This document shows positions 43,292 through 54,814 of a stretch of 64,000 bases of DNA, in pieces. This DNA comes from Saitoella complicata NRRL Y-17804 (taxonomy: Eukaryota > Ascomycota > Saitoellomycetes > Saitoellales > Saitoellaceae), in the NCBI RefSeq assembly GCF_001661265.1, contig NW_017566999.1, forward strand, positions 372,001-436,000, written 5' to 3'. Numbering within the stretch: the stretch's first letter is position 1; every line of letters starts with the position of its first letter. The notes under the pieces are model-generated. The model was given only the letters and a program-made list of their open reading frames with translations. It searched no databases and was not told the DNA's origin. The translations under genes and the position numbers were made by a program.

Positions 43292-44956
43292 TTACTTAGG
43301 TCCAGCAGCCTTAATCTCCGCAGAAGCAGCATCAGCATACTTCTCAAAGTTCTTCTGGAACAACTCCGCCAACTTCCCAACCTCCTCCGAGAAAGCCCCA
43401 GGTCCCTCCCACGACGTGCCAGGATTCAAGATATCATCAGGAACACCCGGACAAGTCTTCGGCACCGGCAACCCAAAGACCTCAAACTCTTCATACTCGA
43501 CCTTTGCCAATTCGCCATTATGGATGGCGTTGAGGATTGCACGGGTGTATTTGAGGGGACAGCGCTGGCCGCCGTGGATTTGGCCTTTACCGACCCATCC
43601 GGTGTTGATGAGCCATGCGTTCGCTTTGTGCTGTTCCATCTTCTTTGCCAGCATCTCTGCGTAGCGGGTTGGGTGTAACGTCAAGAACGGCTGTCCGAAA
43701 CACGCCGAGAACGTCGCCTCAGGCTCCGTGACACCTTCCTCCGTCCCGGCCATCTTGGAAGTGTATCCGGAGATAAAGTGGTACATAACCTGCGCCGTCG
43801 TGAGTTTCGACACGGGGGGGAGGACACCGCGGGCGTCACAGGTGAGGAGGATGATGTTTTGCGGGTGGGAATCGGCGAAACAGGGGATTTTGGCGTTGGG
43901 GATGTATTCGATGGGATAGGCTGCACGGGTGTTTTCGGTGAGAGTCGTGTCGTCGAAATCCACAGCACGGGTTTCGGTGTCGAAGACGACGTTTTCCAGG
44001 ACTGTTCCGAAACGGACGGCGTTGAAGATATCGGGTTCTTTCTCGGCGGAGAGGCCGATACACTTGGCATAACATCCTCCTTCGATGTTGAAGACACCCT
44101 TGTCGGTCCAGCAGTGTTCGTCGTCACCGATGAGGGAACGTTTGGGATCCGCGGAAAGCGTAGTCTTTCCAGTTCCGGAGAGACCGAAGAAGAGGGTGAC
44201 ATCACCGTCCTCACCAATATTCGCGGAAGAGTGAAGGGTGAGGATGTTGTGCTTGATAGGACCGAGGTAGAACATAACGGAGAAGATACCCTTCTTCATC
44301 TCACCAGCATACTCCGTTCCCAAAATAACCATCTCGTGTTCCTTAAAGTTGATCGCAACAGAGGTAGACGAGGTCATTCCCGTAGTGTACCTATTCGCCG
44401 GGAAAGCACCCGCATTGTAAATCGTGAAATCAGGCTTTCCGTAGTTCTTCAACTCATCCGCCGTGGGACGAATGAGCATGTTCCTCATGAACAAACAGTG
44501 GTACGCACGAGCGCATACAACACGGACTTTAATCCTGTATTTGGGGTCCCAGCCGGCGAAACCGTCGAAGACGTAGATACGCTTACGGGTGTTGAGGTAA
44601 TCGATCGCACGCTCACGGTTGATGAGCCACACATCCTCACTCATCTTCAAATTCACGGGACCCCACCAGATATCGTTCGTGGATCCGGGTTCGTCGACGA
44701 TACGCTTGTCTTTGGGGGAACGGCCGGTCTTGGCACCCGAAGAGGTGGAGAGGGCACCCGAGGAGACGATAGCTGACCCGGATTCGTGGACGAGGGCGTC
44801 TTCGTAGAGGGAGGCGACGGGAGGGTTGTACTCGATATGCACATTATCGTAGTTAATGTGTGCAGTCTCGTACATCTCGATCTCGATGTCGGTGTGCTCG
44901 AGGGGGACCAATCCCTTGGGGTTGAGATTGGTTCTGTTGATTGGTGTGGAAGTCAT
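43292..44956 (-). CDS. PCK1: ATP-dependent phosphoenolpyruvate carboxykinase
   Basis: Cytosolic enzyme converting oxaloacetate and ATP to phosphoenolpyruvate, the committed step of gluconeogenesis. A single exon encodes 554 residues, the usual length. Signatures are [26 protein letters not shown], the kinase-1a P-loop [17 protein letters not shown] near 250, the kinase-2 region [40 protein letters not shown] and [20 protein letters not shown]. All active-site blocks are intact. The upstream region holds a match to the carbon-source response element, fitting induction on non-sugar carbon. Confidence 0.97.
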   Translation of the reverse strand: MTSTPINRTNLNPKGLVPLEHTDIEIEMYETAHINYDNVHIEYNPPVASLYEDALVHESGSAIVSSGALSTSSGAKTGRSPKDKRIVDEPGSTNDIWWGPVNLKMSEDVWLINRERAIDYLNTRKRIYVFDGFAGWDPKYRIKVRVVCARAYHCLFMRNMLIRPTADELKNYGKPDFTIYNAGAFPANRYTTGMTSSTSVAINFKEHEMVILGTEYAGEMKKGIFSVMFYLGPIKHNILTLHSSANIGEDGDVTLFFGLSGTGKTTLSADPKRSLIGDDEHCWTDKGVFNIEGGCYAKCIGLSAEKEPDIFNAVRFGTVLENVVFDTETRAVDFDDTTLTENTRAAYPIEYIPNAKIPCFADSHPQNIILLTCDARGVLPPVSKLTTAQVMYHFISGYTSKMAGTEEGVTEPEATFSACFGQPFLTLHPTRYAEMLAKKMEQHKANAWLINTGWVGKGQIHGGQRCPLKYTRAILNAIHNGELAKVEYEEFEVFGLPVPKTCPGVPDDILNPGTSWEGPGAFSEEVGKLAELFQKNFEKYADAASAEIKAAGPK

Positions 44957-45553
44957 GGTTGGTTGTTACTGAGCTGTGTGATTGGAATGGGAGAGGAATG
45001 GACTTTATACTTTACAGGCCAGCTCGGGTCTCCGGGCGATCAGCGTTGAGCGTCTCCAGTGCTCCGTCCCACACCAGCCGATCAACCCCGCATCGACATC
45101 ATAGGAAAGCAGCCTCCGGTACCCTCCGAACACCGCTCCGGGTAATTATCGTCCCTCCATTCTCCGAGGTGTGAGGCATGTGAAGGCGTCGGTTGGCCCA
45201 TTCGACCTCTCCCCCACGTCCTCCGTCACCCTCTACCCTCCCTCGACTGCCCTTCAACAGCAGGCTCCCTCGCAATGGACGGATGAGCGGATTACGTATT
45301 TCCTCTTTGCCGCGGCACCTGAACGCACATGCACCGCACTTGAGCACGCTTGAACTCATCGCTCTCACTTCCCGAAACGTGGGATGCCCCACCGGAACTT
45401 CTCGGACAAATAACAAAGAATAAATTAAACTGTTCCTATTCCACCCGGCCACGTCATGTCGGCAGATCGTCCCTGTACACTCCCGTCCGTCAGCAGCCGC
45501 GTGCTGGAAGCAGACAGCCGCACACGTTACGTCGACCACCCCCAATAAAATAA
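44957..45553. promoter_or_regulatory. PCK1 promoter region
   Basis: 597 bp between the PCK1 start and the stop of SLM1 on the same strand. It carries the carbon-source response element match at 45280-45291 and CT-rich stretches near 45,200-45,260. No open frame here is supported. Confidence 0.5.
45280..45291 (-). promoter_or_regulatory. Carbon-source response element (Cat8/Sip4-type) candidate
   Basis: The complement reads TCCGCTCATCCG and fits every position of the yeast consensus YCCNYTNRKCCG. It lies 324-335 bp upstream of the PCK1 ATG. In yeast this element drives PCK1 and other gluconeogenic genes through Zn2Cys6 activators. Whether this fungus uses the same site is inference. Confidence 0.45.
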
Positions 45554-47032
45554 TTAACGCAAATCATCACCCCCATACTTCGTCGTGGCAGACTGCGGCG
45601 CATACGGGTTCGGCTCACTCCCATACGCGTACGTCGCTCCCTGCGTTTGTCCCATATTCATGTTCTGAACACCCTGCTGCACCCCCTCCACACCCGTACC
45701 ATACCCAGTCCCCTGCTGCCCCGCGTTCATACCCTCATAACTCCCCCTCGTCACCGGACTCGTCGGCTCACTCTCACTCCCAAACGTACTCGCCGGCGTC
45801 ATCCCTCCCACTCCCTTCCCTCCACTCGCTTGTGCAAGTGCCGTCCACCACTTCTCCCCCTCCCCCGGATTCGCCGCCTTAAACTTATACTCATGCCCCC
45901 GACTCAACATCTTCTTCTCCTTCCCCCCTACCACGAATTTGCCTTCCGAGTCTCTGTACCCGCCCACCGTGCATTCGGGGACGTAGAGTGACATGACAGG
46001 GTCCGGGTCAGTGTGGGGATTGTCGGATTTGAATTCGTGAAGGAAGAGAGAGGGAGAGAGGATGTAGTATGCTGGGTCATTGTAGGATTTGATTAGTTTG
46101 CCTTTGCGTTGGAGGTAGCCCGCTGCGAGGGGTTTCGTCGTCTCGTGTCCCATATTCGGGAAGGTCAGGGCTTTCCAGTCGCGAGCTGGGGCGCGGGGAT
46201 CGACCAAACTCCTCTCCCGTGCCGCAAATGCGTTCCATTCTGCGTCGGCAGGGACGACGTTTGCTTTTTGACTCACGTCCGTCAAGATTTTGGTGGTGGT
46301 TTGTTGTGCGTGGATGGCGTACGTGGCATAACTCCCCACAACCTCCTGCACAACTTGCGTAATCCTCCTCTCCAACTGCGCACACTCATTCTGTAATTGT
46401 ATCATCGCCGACATCTGCGCGTTTTCCTCCTCGGTCTGTTTGGCCAACAAGTGTTGAACACCCCTGTGCACAAGGTAGGGATCGGATTTCACGTCACCCT
46501 TTGAGGAGGTCCCGAAGGTCGCGGTATGTTTTCCGAGAAGCTCGATATGTTTTTCTGTCTCGTTCCGCGCCTTGGTAACGCTCTTAAACCCCTTACTCCC
46601 ATCCCCCTTCAAATCCTTAATCTTCGCTTTGACATCATGCTCCAACCTCTCCAACGTATGCAAAATACTCGCCGAAATACTCTTACTCAAATCCGCGTGC
46701 GCAGCACTCTGCGACACAGCCGCATGCTGCAAATTCGCAAAAATCCCACCCAAGCCCTGTCCAGTCGATCCCTCGATGAATTGGCCGCCTTGGGAGGAGG
46801 GAACTTCGATGTGTTTTGCGAGTTTTTCGTATTCTTTGCTTTGGTGTTTTTGGAGGGATTCGGCGTGGGAGAAGTAGGAGGAGAGGGATTTGATGAGTTT
46901 TGTGTAGGAGGTGAAGCGCGCGATGAGAACTTCGGATGGGTCGGAGGTGGAGGGGATGGCAGAGTGGGTGTCGACACCGTGGACCAAGGATGGGTCAGCG
47001 GCGGGGTCGATAGTTTGCGGGTGCTGATTCAT
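45554..47032 (-). CDS. SLM1: Slm1/Slm2-type F-BAR and PH-domain protein
   Basis: Plasma-membrane (eisosome) PI(4,5)P2-binding adaptor of the Slm family, which links membrane stress to TORC2-Ypk1 signalling. A single exon encodes 492 residues. The F-BAR-like helical region spans about 30-275 (LIARFTSYTKLIKSLSSYFS, AAHADLSKSISASILHTLER, ECAQLERRITQVVQEVVGSY). The PH domain is at about 305-410 (AGYLQRKGKLIKSYNDPAYY, SLYVPECTVGG, EYKFKAANPGEGEKWWTAL). A Gly/Gln/Tyr-rich low-complexity tail ends KYGGDDLR. Known Slm proteins share this order. Confidence 0.9.
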   Translation of the reverse strand: MNQHPQTIDPAADPSLVHGVDTHSAIPSTSDPSEVLIARFTSYTKLIKSLSSYFSHAESLQKHQSKEYEKLAKHIEVPSSQGGQFIEGSTGQGLGGIFANLQHAAVSQSAAHADLSKSISASILHTLERLEHDVKAKIKDLKGDGSKGFKSVTKARNETEKHIELLGKHTATFGTSSKGDVKSDPYLVHRGVQHLLAKQTEEENAQMSAMIQLQNECAQLERRITQVVQEVVGSYATYAIHAQQTTTKILTDVSQKANVVPADAEWNAFAARERSLVDPRAPARDWKALTFPNMGHETTKPLAAGYLQRKGKLIKSYNDPAYYILSPSLFLHEFKSDNPHTDPDPVMSLYVPECTVGGYRDSEGKFVVGGKEKKMLSRGHEYKFKAANPGEGEKWWTALAQASGGKGVGGMTPASTFGSESEPTSPVTRGSYEGMNAGQQGTGYGTGVEGVQQGVQNMNMGQTQGATYAYGSEPNPYAPQSATTKYGGDDLR

Positions 47033-47261
47033 GATTGCTTATGTTTGGTTGCGGAGGTTGGAAGGTGGAGGAGGGGAAGGGTTTTGAGTTTGGGTCGCGC
47101 GGCCGCTGCGTGCGTGGGCTTTGGCGCGAGTCAGGGTGCAGCTACGTCATCACATGAACTGACGGAAGACGGAAGTCGGCCAAGTGCACCGGCGCCGGAA
47201 TTAACAGACCGCCGTGTTGACAGATCGTAAGCGAATATCTCCTGTATAGAGCAAGTACATC

Positions 47262-49159
47262 TCATAACCTTCTCCTGACGTTCCGTCTGCCTGTCCTAGT
47301 CTGAGGTCTGGTCAAGTACTCCCCATCCATATGCATCGTCATTCCCTCGCCTTGCCATCCTAACATAGTCACTCGTCGCATCTGCAATCGAAGTGGGGTG
47401 TCGGGCCTGGTTTCTGTGTGTTTCACGAACCTTCGTCGGTGGATGACCGTGATGTAAGCAACACTGCCAAGAATCAGACAGCTCAAGACAGCAAATGTCC
47501 AAATAGCGCCGGAAGGGATTGTAGGTAGTGCACTCCATCCACCTGAAGCTACCATGACCCCGGCTAAGATCGTCACAGGCAACGCTGTAAAGCCATGTCA
47601 GTCAACCGCATTGCACACACCGACGGAAAACCCACCCGAAGACACACTAAGAAGCTTCATCCCAAACAGCCCCAGAAAGACCAATAAACCCCACCAACCC
47701 GGTTGCCAGGAACTCCAACCAAAGCCCCAGTTCTCAGCCCTTTCCTCGATCTTTTCCACGACGTCCTCCAATCGTTCAAGGACTTCGCCAGCTACATGCA
47801 GCTTCGTGCTTGTTTCATCGACGGCGTTGTCTAAGCGTGCAGATGCTGAGGCAAGGATTGTCGAGAGCTGGTCTTGATGGGCGTCGAGCGAGGAGAGGAT
47901 GCTCGTTGGTAGCGAGTCGAGTACATTCAGCCCGGCGAGGACAGAAATTGCATGCCTGGAGGAGACCGTCATAGTATTCGAGACTTCATCGAATGTGGAG
48001 CGGGCGTTGAGTAGACTCTTCACTAACATCTCCAGTTCATTCGACAAGTCGGAGACTGGATGGGTGAGGATATCGAGCAGGACTTTGCGCAGGTTCTCCG
48101 AAAGTGCAAGAGTGTCCGACATATGTCGCGTTTGTCTTTGCTGGACTTCGAGTGCTGCATCATCCACATCCTTCCACATTTCCAACGAGGACTCATGATA
48201 AGCCTCAGCAGCTCCTCTCACGCCAGCAAAAGCTCGTTCGACCTCCAGCCCACCATTCTCCACACCCTCTTTCATGACCTCCAGTTTCCCGAGTACGTCC
48301 TCTGCCGAAGTGTGTAAATTCTCCATTTCTTCCCTCGCGACCATTCCGACCTCACGTAATTCCTCTTTCACGTCCTCCGCCTCCCTCCCAAATCCCTCCA
48401 AAAACACTCTCCACCTGTTCAACACCTCTTCCTGCGCGGCAGCATGGGAATTCGCAACCTGAGCCTCCCTTCTCAATACTTCGAGAACCTGAGACTGAAT
48501 GACGGTAAGGTTGGCGTGGAGGTCAAGGATCCGGTCTTTCTCGATGGAACGACGTGCCAGGGAGCATATTGTTCGTGTTTCTCTGCGCCAAGGTCCTGGT
48601 TAGCTTGCTTGTACATGTAAGCCAGCTATTTGGATTCTTCCACCTGTAGTTTCCCGAATATGATGTCCACCACTGTGGGCGTCTCTCCAACGTCTTCACA
48701 CACGCCCCTACCCCCTTTTCCCCATACCTCCGAGTGTAGGAGCATTCAACCGGTCCCTCGACACCAGCAGCCTCAAACTCACACATCGTCAACCCAGCTG
48801 CAAACCGAACTCTGTCCGCATCATCTACTTCCTCCATCTCGCTTCTTTGACAAAACTCGACTACCTCTAACACGGCGGTACGGAAACATGATGGTTGACG
48901 GGCGCGGGAGAGTGCGGTCAGGGAGGATAGGGCTTCGGAAAGAGGATTGCGGTTGCTGTGCGAAGACGGATTTGGGGAGGGTAGTGTTAGGGAGAGCAGG
49001 AGGGCATCGTCTGCTGGGCGAAGGGGGTTAGTAGCGGTGCAAGAGGGAATGTATGCTGCGAGTACCTGAGAGGGATGGAAAGGGAGGTGATGAAGAGGTG
49101 AGTATTGGAAGTAGAGAGAAGAGAAGAAGGAAGAACGAGAAGAAAGTAGATGTACGCAT
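47262..49159 (-). CDS. KAR5: Nuclear fusion protein Kar5
   Basis: Kar5 is an ER/nuclear-envelope glycoprotein required for nuclear membrane fusion during karyogamy. Exons (complement) 49066-49159, 48644-49013, 47636-48582 and 47262-47584 give 577 residues. The ATG at 49159 opens a strong signal peptide (FFSFFLLLFSLLPILTSSS). The lumenal Cys-rich domain has SCFRTAVLEVVEFC, FAAGLTMCEFEAAGV and ACVKTLERRPQWWTSYSGNY, then ICSLARRSIEKDRILDLHAN after the second intron. A coiled-coil region follows. Membrane segments are near 449-469 (WWGLLVFLGLFGMKLL), 471-490 and 498-520 (WTFAVLSCLILGSVAYITVI). The first intron has a CTACTAAC branch point. The gene argues for a sexual cycle. Confidence 0.88.
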
Positions 49160-49421
49160 GGTTGCAATTGGTATGTTAGGTGATCAGTGTAGCTATAGGG
49201 GGCTGCTACGTAAACGCGACGATCAGAGCTGTCCTGGCACGCAGCAGGCCAGCGAGCGTGAGAACCGAAGAAGGGGACACCTTCACGTCTTTCAGAAAGT
49301 GCAAAAACGACAAGACCGGAAACTGAAAATGAAATCATATTTCGGTATGCTAAACCCAAAAACAGAACGCCAAGATGAACAATGCGACGACGTCGAGAAC
49401 AAGTCCAATCTATCTCCCTTC

Positions 49422-51734
49422 TCACGCCAACAACTGCTGCGCCAAAGCTTCGTAATCCTGCAACGTGTCCAAATCACCAACTTCAATGACCTTCTTCTTA
49501 CTCTTCTTCGCGCTCCTCTCCTCCTCGTCTTCACTCTCATCCTCAAACCACTTCTTCTTCCTCTTCTCTCCGCCCTTGGGTTGAGGCTGGTGTGTCTCCT
49601 CCTCTTCCTCCTCAAGTGGCTGGTCGTTGTCCGAGTATGGCGCCAACTCGACTCCGACTTCGTTGTCGGAGTCGTCGTCCGCTTCACGTTCACGATCGAG
49701 TTGTCGTCTGCGCTTCTCGCGCTTCTTCTCCTTCGCCTGAGCCTTATCCTCGACATCCGCCTCCTCAACCCTCTTTCTCTCCTCCTCCACGAACTTCTTC
49801 TGTTGCTCGGTGACGTCGCCCTTCTGCTTAAAAGACTCCTCATCCTCCAACTCGTACAGCTTGTGCGCGTTACCTTCATCATCAAAAATCAACTTCTCAC
49901 CGTTACCACGGTACTTGAGCATAGCCTTCTTCGACAACGCCTCAGCAGCCTTCTTCTTACTGTCAGGCTTGAGGAGCGGGTCCGCAGCCTTCTTCGGCAC
50001 GAGCTCCTCCACGACCGGTGTCTCCTCATCCAACGCGTGATCCGTACGCTTCAGCGTGACGAAATCATCGTCCGAATCGGCATCCATGGTGTGCTCCACC
50101 AACTTGCTTCTGTGATCCGCCAACACGTCCTGGTTCCGCCTCTCGAACATTCTGTCGTACTTCGTCTTGACCTTCTTCTCGTCCTTCTTCTTGTCCTCCG
50201 CATCACTTTCCTCATCCGTCTCAACGAGTTTGGCAGGTGCGTTCTTCAACGCCTTCGCGCGAGCTGCGTTACCGAACTTGATCTTGGGTGCTCCAGGCAA
50301 TCCCAAACTTGATGCGTAATCCTCAACCGGCAACTCCTCGATCTTGAAAGTCTCCTTGTCCCTCTGCAAATACACGGATCTCATGTACGACACGAAAGCC
50401 TTCTGCGCAAGATACTTGATCTCCACATCCTTGAAACAAAGCGCTTGCAACTGATCCTTGATCGTCTGCTTCTTGCTTGCCTTAATCGTAATTTTCTCAA
50501 TCGGGACCTTCTTCGCCTCCAAAGTCGCAACCATACCCTTCTCCTCACTCGGGCAAAGCATCAACAGCGCTCTTCCTTCCCGGTTGTATCTCGCTGTGCG
50601 TCCAACGCGGTGAATGTACGTGTCCGCATCTTCAGGAGCATCGACCTGCACAACCCAATCCACAGCCGGGAAATCCAAACCACGCGCCACAACATCAGTA
50701 GCGATCAGGTAAGCACACTTTGCTGCCGCGAATCTTGCCGTAACCTCTGCTCGTGCTGTTTGCTTCTGTTTTCCGTGGAGGTGCATGATGGGTACACCGG
50801 GGTGGAGCTTACAGAATGTCTCGAATGCGTGTCGCACCTGCTTACAAGAACTCAGGAAGACGAGAGCCTTAGTCTTGAGATGTGTCTTCATGAATCCGTA
50901 GAGGGTGTCAAGTTTGTCTGGTAGTGGCGTAACGATGTAGTGCTGTACAAGACTCTTTGGGGTTGCTGAATCCGATTTGTCGTGAACGGCAACGTACTCA
51001 GGATTCTGAAGCGACAATCGTGCAAGATCCGAAATCTTCTTCGTCTGAGTAGCCGAGAACAAGAGCGTCTGTCGTTGAGGCGGCAAGTTATCGACAATTG
51101 CATCAACGGTGCTCTGGAAACCCATATCCAAAATACGATCCGCCTCATCCAACACCAGAACCTGCAAGCTTCCCACCTCAAACCCAGCCGTCTGGTCCAT
51201 GTGCTGCAACATACGTCCCGGAGTACAGACCAAGATGTTCATCCTGTCCAACCTATCCCGCTCACTTTGCAAGTCCTTTCCACCGATGACGAGACCTGCA
51301 GAGAAGGAGTGCGCACGACCAACCTGACGCAAGACCTCGAAAATCTGAATAGCGAGTTCACGAGTCGGGGAGATAATCAGCGCACCCAATCCATCGTATT
51401 GTGTCCACTTCTTTCTGTACAGAATCTCGAGTACGGGAATAATGAATGCCAACGTCTTTCCAGATCCTGTTCTTGCCGCACCCAAAATGTCCTTGCCCAC
51501 CAACGCATGTGGAACCGCACGTTTCTGGATATCTGTCAACGTTGTGAAATGTGATGCCTTTAATCCTTTTTGTGTCTGCTGAGAGAGCGGCAGGTCGGTA
51601 AAGTGCTCCACATTGCTCTTGATATCGAACGCAGCGACTGCGGCTTCGAGCGCCTCCAGCTCCTTCACTTCCGCTTCACGTTTCGAGACACGGGCCTCTC
51701 TTGATCTGTTCTTGGATACGGTCTGCTTGGGCAT
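49422..51734 (-). CDS. DBP4: DEAD-box RNA helicase Dbp4
   Basis: Nucleolar ATP-dependent RNA helicase that releases U14 and U3 snoRNAs from pre-rRNA during 40S assembly. A single exon encodes 770 residues. Motifs visible are the Q-motif region [13 protein letters not shown], motif I ARTGSGKT (87-94), PTRELA, TPGR, motif [18 protein letters not shown] in [20 protein letters not shown], and motif [14 protein letters not shown]. The Dbp4-specific extension follows ([20 protein letters not shown]). A Lys/Asp/Glu-rich tail with coiled-coil character closes the protein. With ESF1 it is the second ribosome-biogenesis gene in the window. Confidence 0.95.
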   Translation of the reverse strand: MPKQTVSKNRSREARVSKREAEVKELEALEAAVAAFDIKSNVEHFTDLPLSQQTQKGLKASHFTTLTDIQKRAVPHALVGKDILGAARTGSGKTLAFIIPVLEILYRKKWTQYDGLGALIISPTRELAIQIFEVLRQVGRAHSFSAGLVIGGKDLQSERDRLDRMNILVCTPGRMLQHMDQTAGFEVGSLQVLVLDEADRILDMGFQSTVDAIVDNLPPQRQTLLFSATQTKKISDLARLSLQNPEYVAVHDKSDSATPKSLVQHYIVTPLPDKLDTLYGFMKTHLKTKALVFLSSCKQVRHAFETFCKLHPGVPIMHLHGKQKQTARAEVTARFAAAKCAYLIATDVVARGLDFPAVDWVVQVDAPEDADTYIHRVGRTARYNREGRALLMLCPSEEKGMVATLEAKKVPIEKITIKASKKQTIKDQLQALCFKDVEIKYLAQKAFVSYMRSVYLQRDKETFKIEELPVEDYASSLGLPGAPKIKFGNAARAKALKNAPAKLVETDEESDAEDKKKDEKKVKTKYDRMFERRNQDVLADHRSKLVEHTMDADSDDDFVTLKRTDHALDEETPVVEELVPKKAADPLLKPDSKKKAAEALSKKAMLKYRGNGEKLIFDDEGNAHKLYELEDEESFKQKGDVTEQQKKFVEEERKRVEEADVEDKAQAKEKKREKRRRQLDREREADDDSDNEVGVELAPYSDNDQPLEEEEEETHQPQPKGGEKRKKKWFEDESEDEEERSAKKSKKKVIEVGDLDTLQDYEALAQQLLA

Positions 51735-51988
51735 GCTGGCAGGTATAGCGGATCAAGCTGCTCAGAAGCTTCCTTCTTCCAACTTTGCGACTTTCGCCTT
51801 GGAGCTTATCGATTCCAGAAATTCCGCTTCGCCACGACTGACGTGTGGCGAAGCAGGAGCCATACGTCGCCGGTTCATACGCGGAAGCGACCGTCAAGTA
51901 AACGTCAAACAACATCTCAGTCAATCGCAAGTGAACGACTTTCTTCGATATATCTCCTGAACAGTTTGTGTTACTAGTCCCTCCAGTT

Positions 51989-52670
51989 ATGGCTGATGAA
52001 ATTGACAAGCTTCTCGCTAAGGAATCCTCTGATTTCGCCAAGGTTCGTTCGTCCTTCGCAGCATTCATCCACGGAAACTAACGTTTACTTTTAGGATGCC
52101 GAGATTGAACGTGTTATCAACGCGTTCCGGCTTGACGCATACGCAGTACTTGACTTAGTCCCCGGATGTACACCACAAGACATTAAAGCTCAATATCGCA
52201 AGAAATCGCTGCTAATCCATCCTGACCGTATCCTTGACCCTTCACGGAAGGACAGAGCAAATGAGGCATTCGATCGTCTAAAGAAGGCTGAAACTCAACT
52301 TGCGGAGGAGAAGACGAGGGAGAGACTGGATGACCTCATCGCGGATGCCAGGAAGCTCATCATCAGAGAGAAGGGGTGGACCGTTGATTCTCCAGAGTTG
52401 AAGGAAGCGTCGTTCATGCCAATTTGGAGGGAGAAGATTAAGGAAGTACTCATTGACGATGAGCTGAGAAGACGGAAAGCGAGACAAATAGCCATGGCCG
52501 AGGAAGGACGGCAGAAGGCGAAGGAAGAGGCGGAGATCAACGAGCGGAAACGTAAGCACGACGAGAAGAAGGCATGGGAGGACAATAGGGAAGAGAGGAT
52601 TGGTGGGTGGAGGGAGTTTCAGAAGAATGCCGGCAAGAAGAAGACGAAGAAGCCGAAGGTCCTCGGATAG
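51989..52670 (+). CDS. SPF31: J-domain splicing factor Spf31/DNAJC8
   Basis: J-domain protein of the DNAJC8/Spf31 type found with spliceosomes. Exons 51989-52042 and 52095-52670 give 209 residues. After MADEIDKLLAKESSDFAK, the J-domain spans about 35-95 (AYAVLDLVPGCTPQDIKAQY) with the HPD tripeptide in LLIHPDRILDPSR. A long Lys/Arg/Glu-rich helix ends in the basic KKKTKKPKVLG, as in human DNAJC8. The exon junction falls between conserved Lys-18 and Asp-19, and the intron has an AACTAAC branch point. It is divergent from DBP4, 254 bp apart. Confidence 0.9.
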
Positions 52671-52791
52671 ACATGTTTGCACTTGGGCAAAGCGTGAATG
52701 ATATATGATGGAATTCAAAGTGCAAAACTGAACAGAAAAAAGGATCAATTACTCCGAAAACGTACACCGCCTGCCATATTTGCATCGTCGT

Positions 52792-53380
52792 TTATTTGGT
52801 GTGAACGTACTTCAGCTTGCCGTAAGCTAAACAAAGAGTCAGTAAATCGTCCCATTATACTCCGAACGTCCCACTTACAGTATGTGAACTGGTTCGCATA
52901 CGCCTTCGGCCTGAACACCGCCTGCCTGGGCTCCTGAACATAGTAATCCCATCCCTGCTTCTCCGCGAAGTGCATAGCATCCTCCTTAGTCTTGAACTTC
53001 AAGTGCGTACCCTGCATGTAATCTGCAGACGCAGCCCAGCCCATCAATGGCGTGTGTTCGTATCTGTTACCCTTGTCGAGGATCTCCCAGTCCAACTTCC
53101 ATCCTCCGGCGCGGCCCTTACCGGACTGCATGACATTCCGAGAGGGCTGGTAGATCCGGACTGTACGGGCGTGGAGCTCTTCGGGAGCACCGGAGAAGAC
53201 ATCGGCCGTCAATGCTTCGGTGGTTAGGGTCGGATCGGTGGGTGTTTGAGGAGCGTCGGTGGTTTGTTGGACCTGGTTGAGAGTGGTGTCGCCGGTAACC
53301 TTACCGCCGGAGGAGTTGAAGCGGACGGATCTGATGGAGGCGGGTGCCCTGAGGCATTGTCGGCGGAGAAGGGATGCCAT
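52792..53380 (-). CDS. Complex I accessory subunit NDUFS4 (18/21 kDa)
   Basis: Peripheral subunit of mitochondrial NADH:ubiquinone oxidoreductase near the NADH-binding module. Exons (complement) 52879-53380 and 52792-52826 give 178 residues. The N-terminus (ASLLRRQCLRAPASIRSVRF) is a typical import presequence. Signatures are ARTVRIYQPSRNVMQSGKGR, WKLDWEILDKGNRYEHTPLM, GWAASADYMQ, EDAMHFAEKQGWDYYV and the terminal YGKLKYVHTK, the last provided by the short second exon. Its presence shows that this fungus keeps complex I, unlike Saccharomyces. Confidence 0.95.
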
Positions 53381-53712
53381 TCTGCTGTATATGATTGTGA
53401 TTTTTGGAGGTGTACTTCACTTGAGCTGCAGCTCTGCCGTAGTTGCGCCCGCAGTGATTGGCCGGGGTAAGAAGCAATGGAGATGATCCTTCAGGGCACG
53501 CTTTTCAATATTTTTCTAAAAGCTATTTATGATTCCTGAAAATGCCTCTGAACTCTCTCGTGGGTCAGCATCCTCCTGCCCGGTACCTCATACTTCGCTG
53601 CAGCACACCGCACAAACCATCATCTACAAGAAATAGGTGAGTTCTCCTCAGCGGCTTCAATCGAGCCTGCGAACTGTATTATCGGACAGACGCTGACTCG
53701 AAGTAGCCAAAC
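53381..53712. promoter_or_regulatory. 332-bp shared promoter of NDUFS4 and ATP synthase subunit f
   Basis: The two start codons face away from each other across this interval. Both products are nuclear-encoded oxidative-phosphorylation subunits, so coordinate control is plausible. No specific factor site is claimed. Confidence 0.5.
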
Positions 53713-54251
53713 ATGTCTACCATCGCCCGTCGCGCTTTCTCCGCCCGTACCTTCGTGCCCCCAAAGATCGCCTCTCCTCAGGTTCGTCATAACCGATCCC
53801 TTGCCATTAGCACCGTCACGCCGGTTCTCTGCCTTTGGCAAGGTTTTCTGTGGTCAAAGAAATTTGTTAACCTCTGAACAGGCTATCGGTGCCCCCAAGG
53901 ATGCCCTTCGCATGAGCAGAATCGTCGACTTCTACTCCAAGCTCCCTGCTGGCCCTGCCCCCAAGCAGCAGGTTCCTAACAACGTTTTCGCCGCCTACAA
54001 GCACAAGTACTTCGACGGTGACAACGCGTCCGGTGTGCCTTTGTTGCACCTCATCGGTTTCGTCATGGCCGTAAGTTACACCTTTTGCACGCGACGTCTC
54101 GGTTCTCTCGTCCGAAGCAACTTTGGAATTGAGGGACTGAATAAGCGGGACAACACGGCAAGATCAATTACTGACCATGAATTCACAGTTCGGATACACT
54201 TGCGACTACTTCTGGCACTTGCAGTACCACAAGTCTGGTGTCCACGCTTAA
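53713..54251 (+). CDS. ATP17: ATP synthase subunit f
   Basis: Small membrane subunit of mitochondrial F1Fo ATP synthase, stator/dimer region. Exons 53713-53781, 53882-54070 and 54189-54251 give 106 residues, close to yeast Atp17. The presequence STIARRAFSARTFVPPKI leads into SRIVDFYSKLPAGPAPKQQ, the hallmark of the family. A membrane segment spans the second junction (LLHLIGFVMA then FGYTCDYFWHLQYHKSGVHA). Introns are 100 and 118 bp, long for this window. An unspliced reading across them gives a spurious 252-codon frame. The gene pairs divergently with NDUFS4. Confidence 0.94.
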
Positions 54252-54814
54252 GCGATGAGCATTGGATCGGTTGTGTGAATAGGAGTATGGACTATGAGGG
54301 ATTGTGGAGCAAAGGAAGGCATCTGGCTTTCGAGTATAATACAAAAGATCTTATTCCCAGTACTACTCTGTCATTCGGCATTCGTCATTCATGGTTAGTT
54401 CCGTTGACCCGATTCTGCACCTGCTTCATCCACCAGGCCCCTCCATTACATTCTAATGCTTCGAATGACTTTATTGCCTTGTTCTTGCAACGAATGATTC
54501 ATCTGGACTCAACTCTCGAGAACCGTAATTCACCTGCATCGATACCCTGCCGGCCCTGAACACCTGACTAACCACCAGGGAACCTTGGAATTCCTCCGCA
54601 CAAAGACTCCGGCCGAGAGCTCATCGGCGTCCGATACCCGGAAAACCGACCCAGGAGGTTTCATTCGATCCTCTTGAGGCATTTTATTCATCACAGAGTC
54701 ACCAGGAAGGAAGACTTGACCCAGAGGAAGGGTGCCAAGATCGAGTAACGGTGTGAAATTTCGAGGAGACTAATTTTGATAAAGGGAACGAAAGGGCATT
54801 CGCAACAGATAATC
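54252..54814. other. Intergenic, ATP17 to the RGG-protein gene
   Basis: 563 bp between two plus-strand genes. Short open frames on both strands lack support. It likely holds the ATP17 3' region and the promoter and leader of the downstream gene. Confidence 0.5.

Noticed and set aside
43778-44776. 332-codon plus-strand frame
   Set aside because: It is exactly antisense to PCK1, whose codon bias keeps this frame open.
49053-50312. 419-codon plus-strand frame, Leu-rich
   Set aside because: It is antisense to the charged Dbp4 tail and KAR5 exon 1, with no motif.
53801-54559. 252-codon plus-strand frame over ATP17
   Set aside because: It reads through both introns. Only exon 2 of ATP17 matches the family in this frame.
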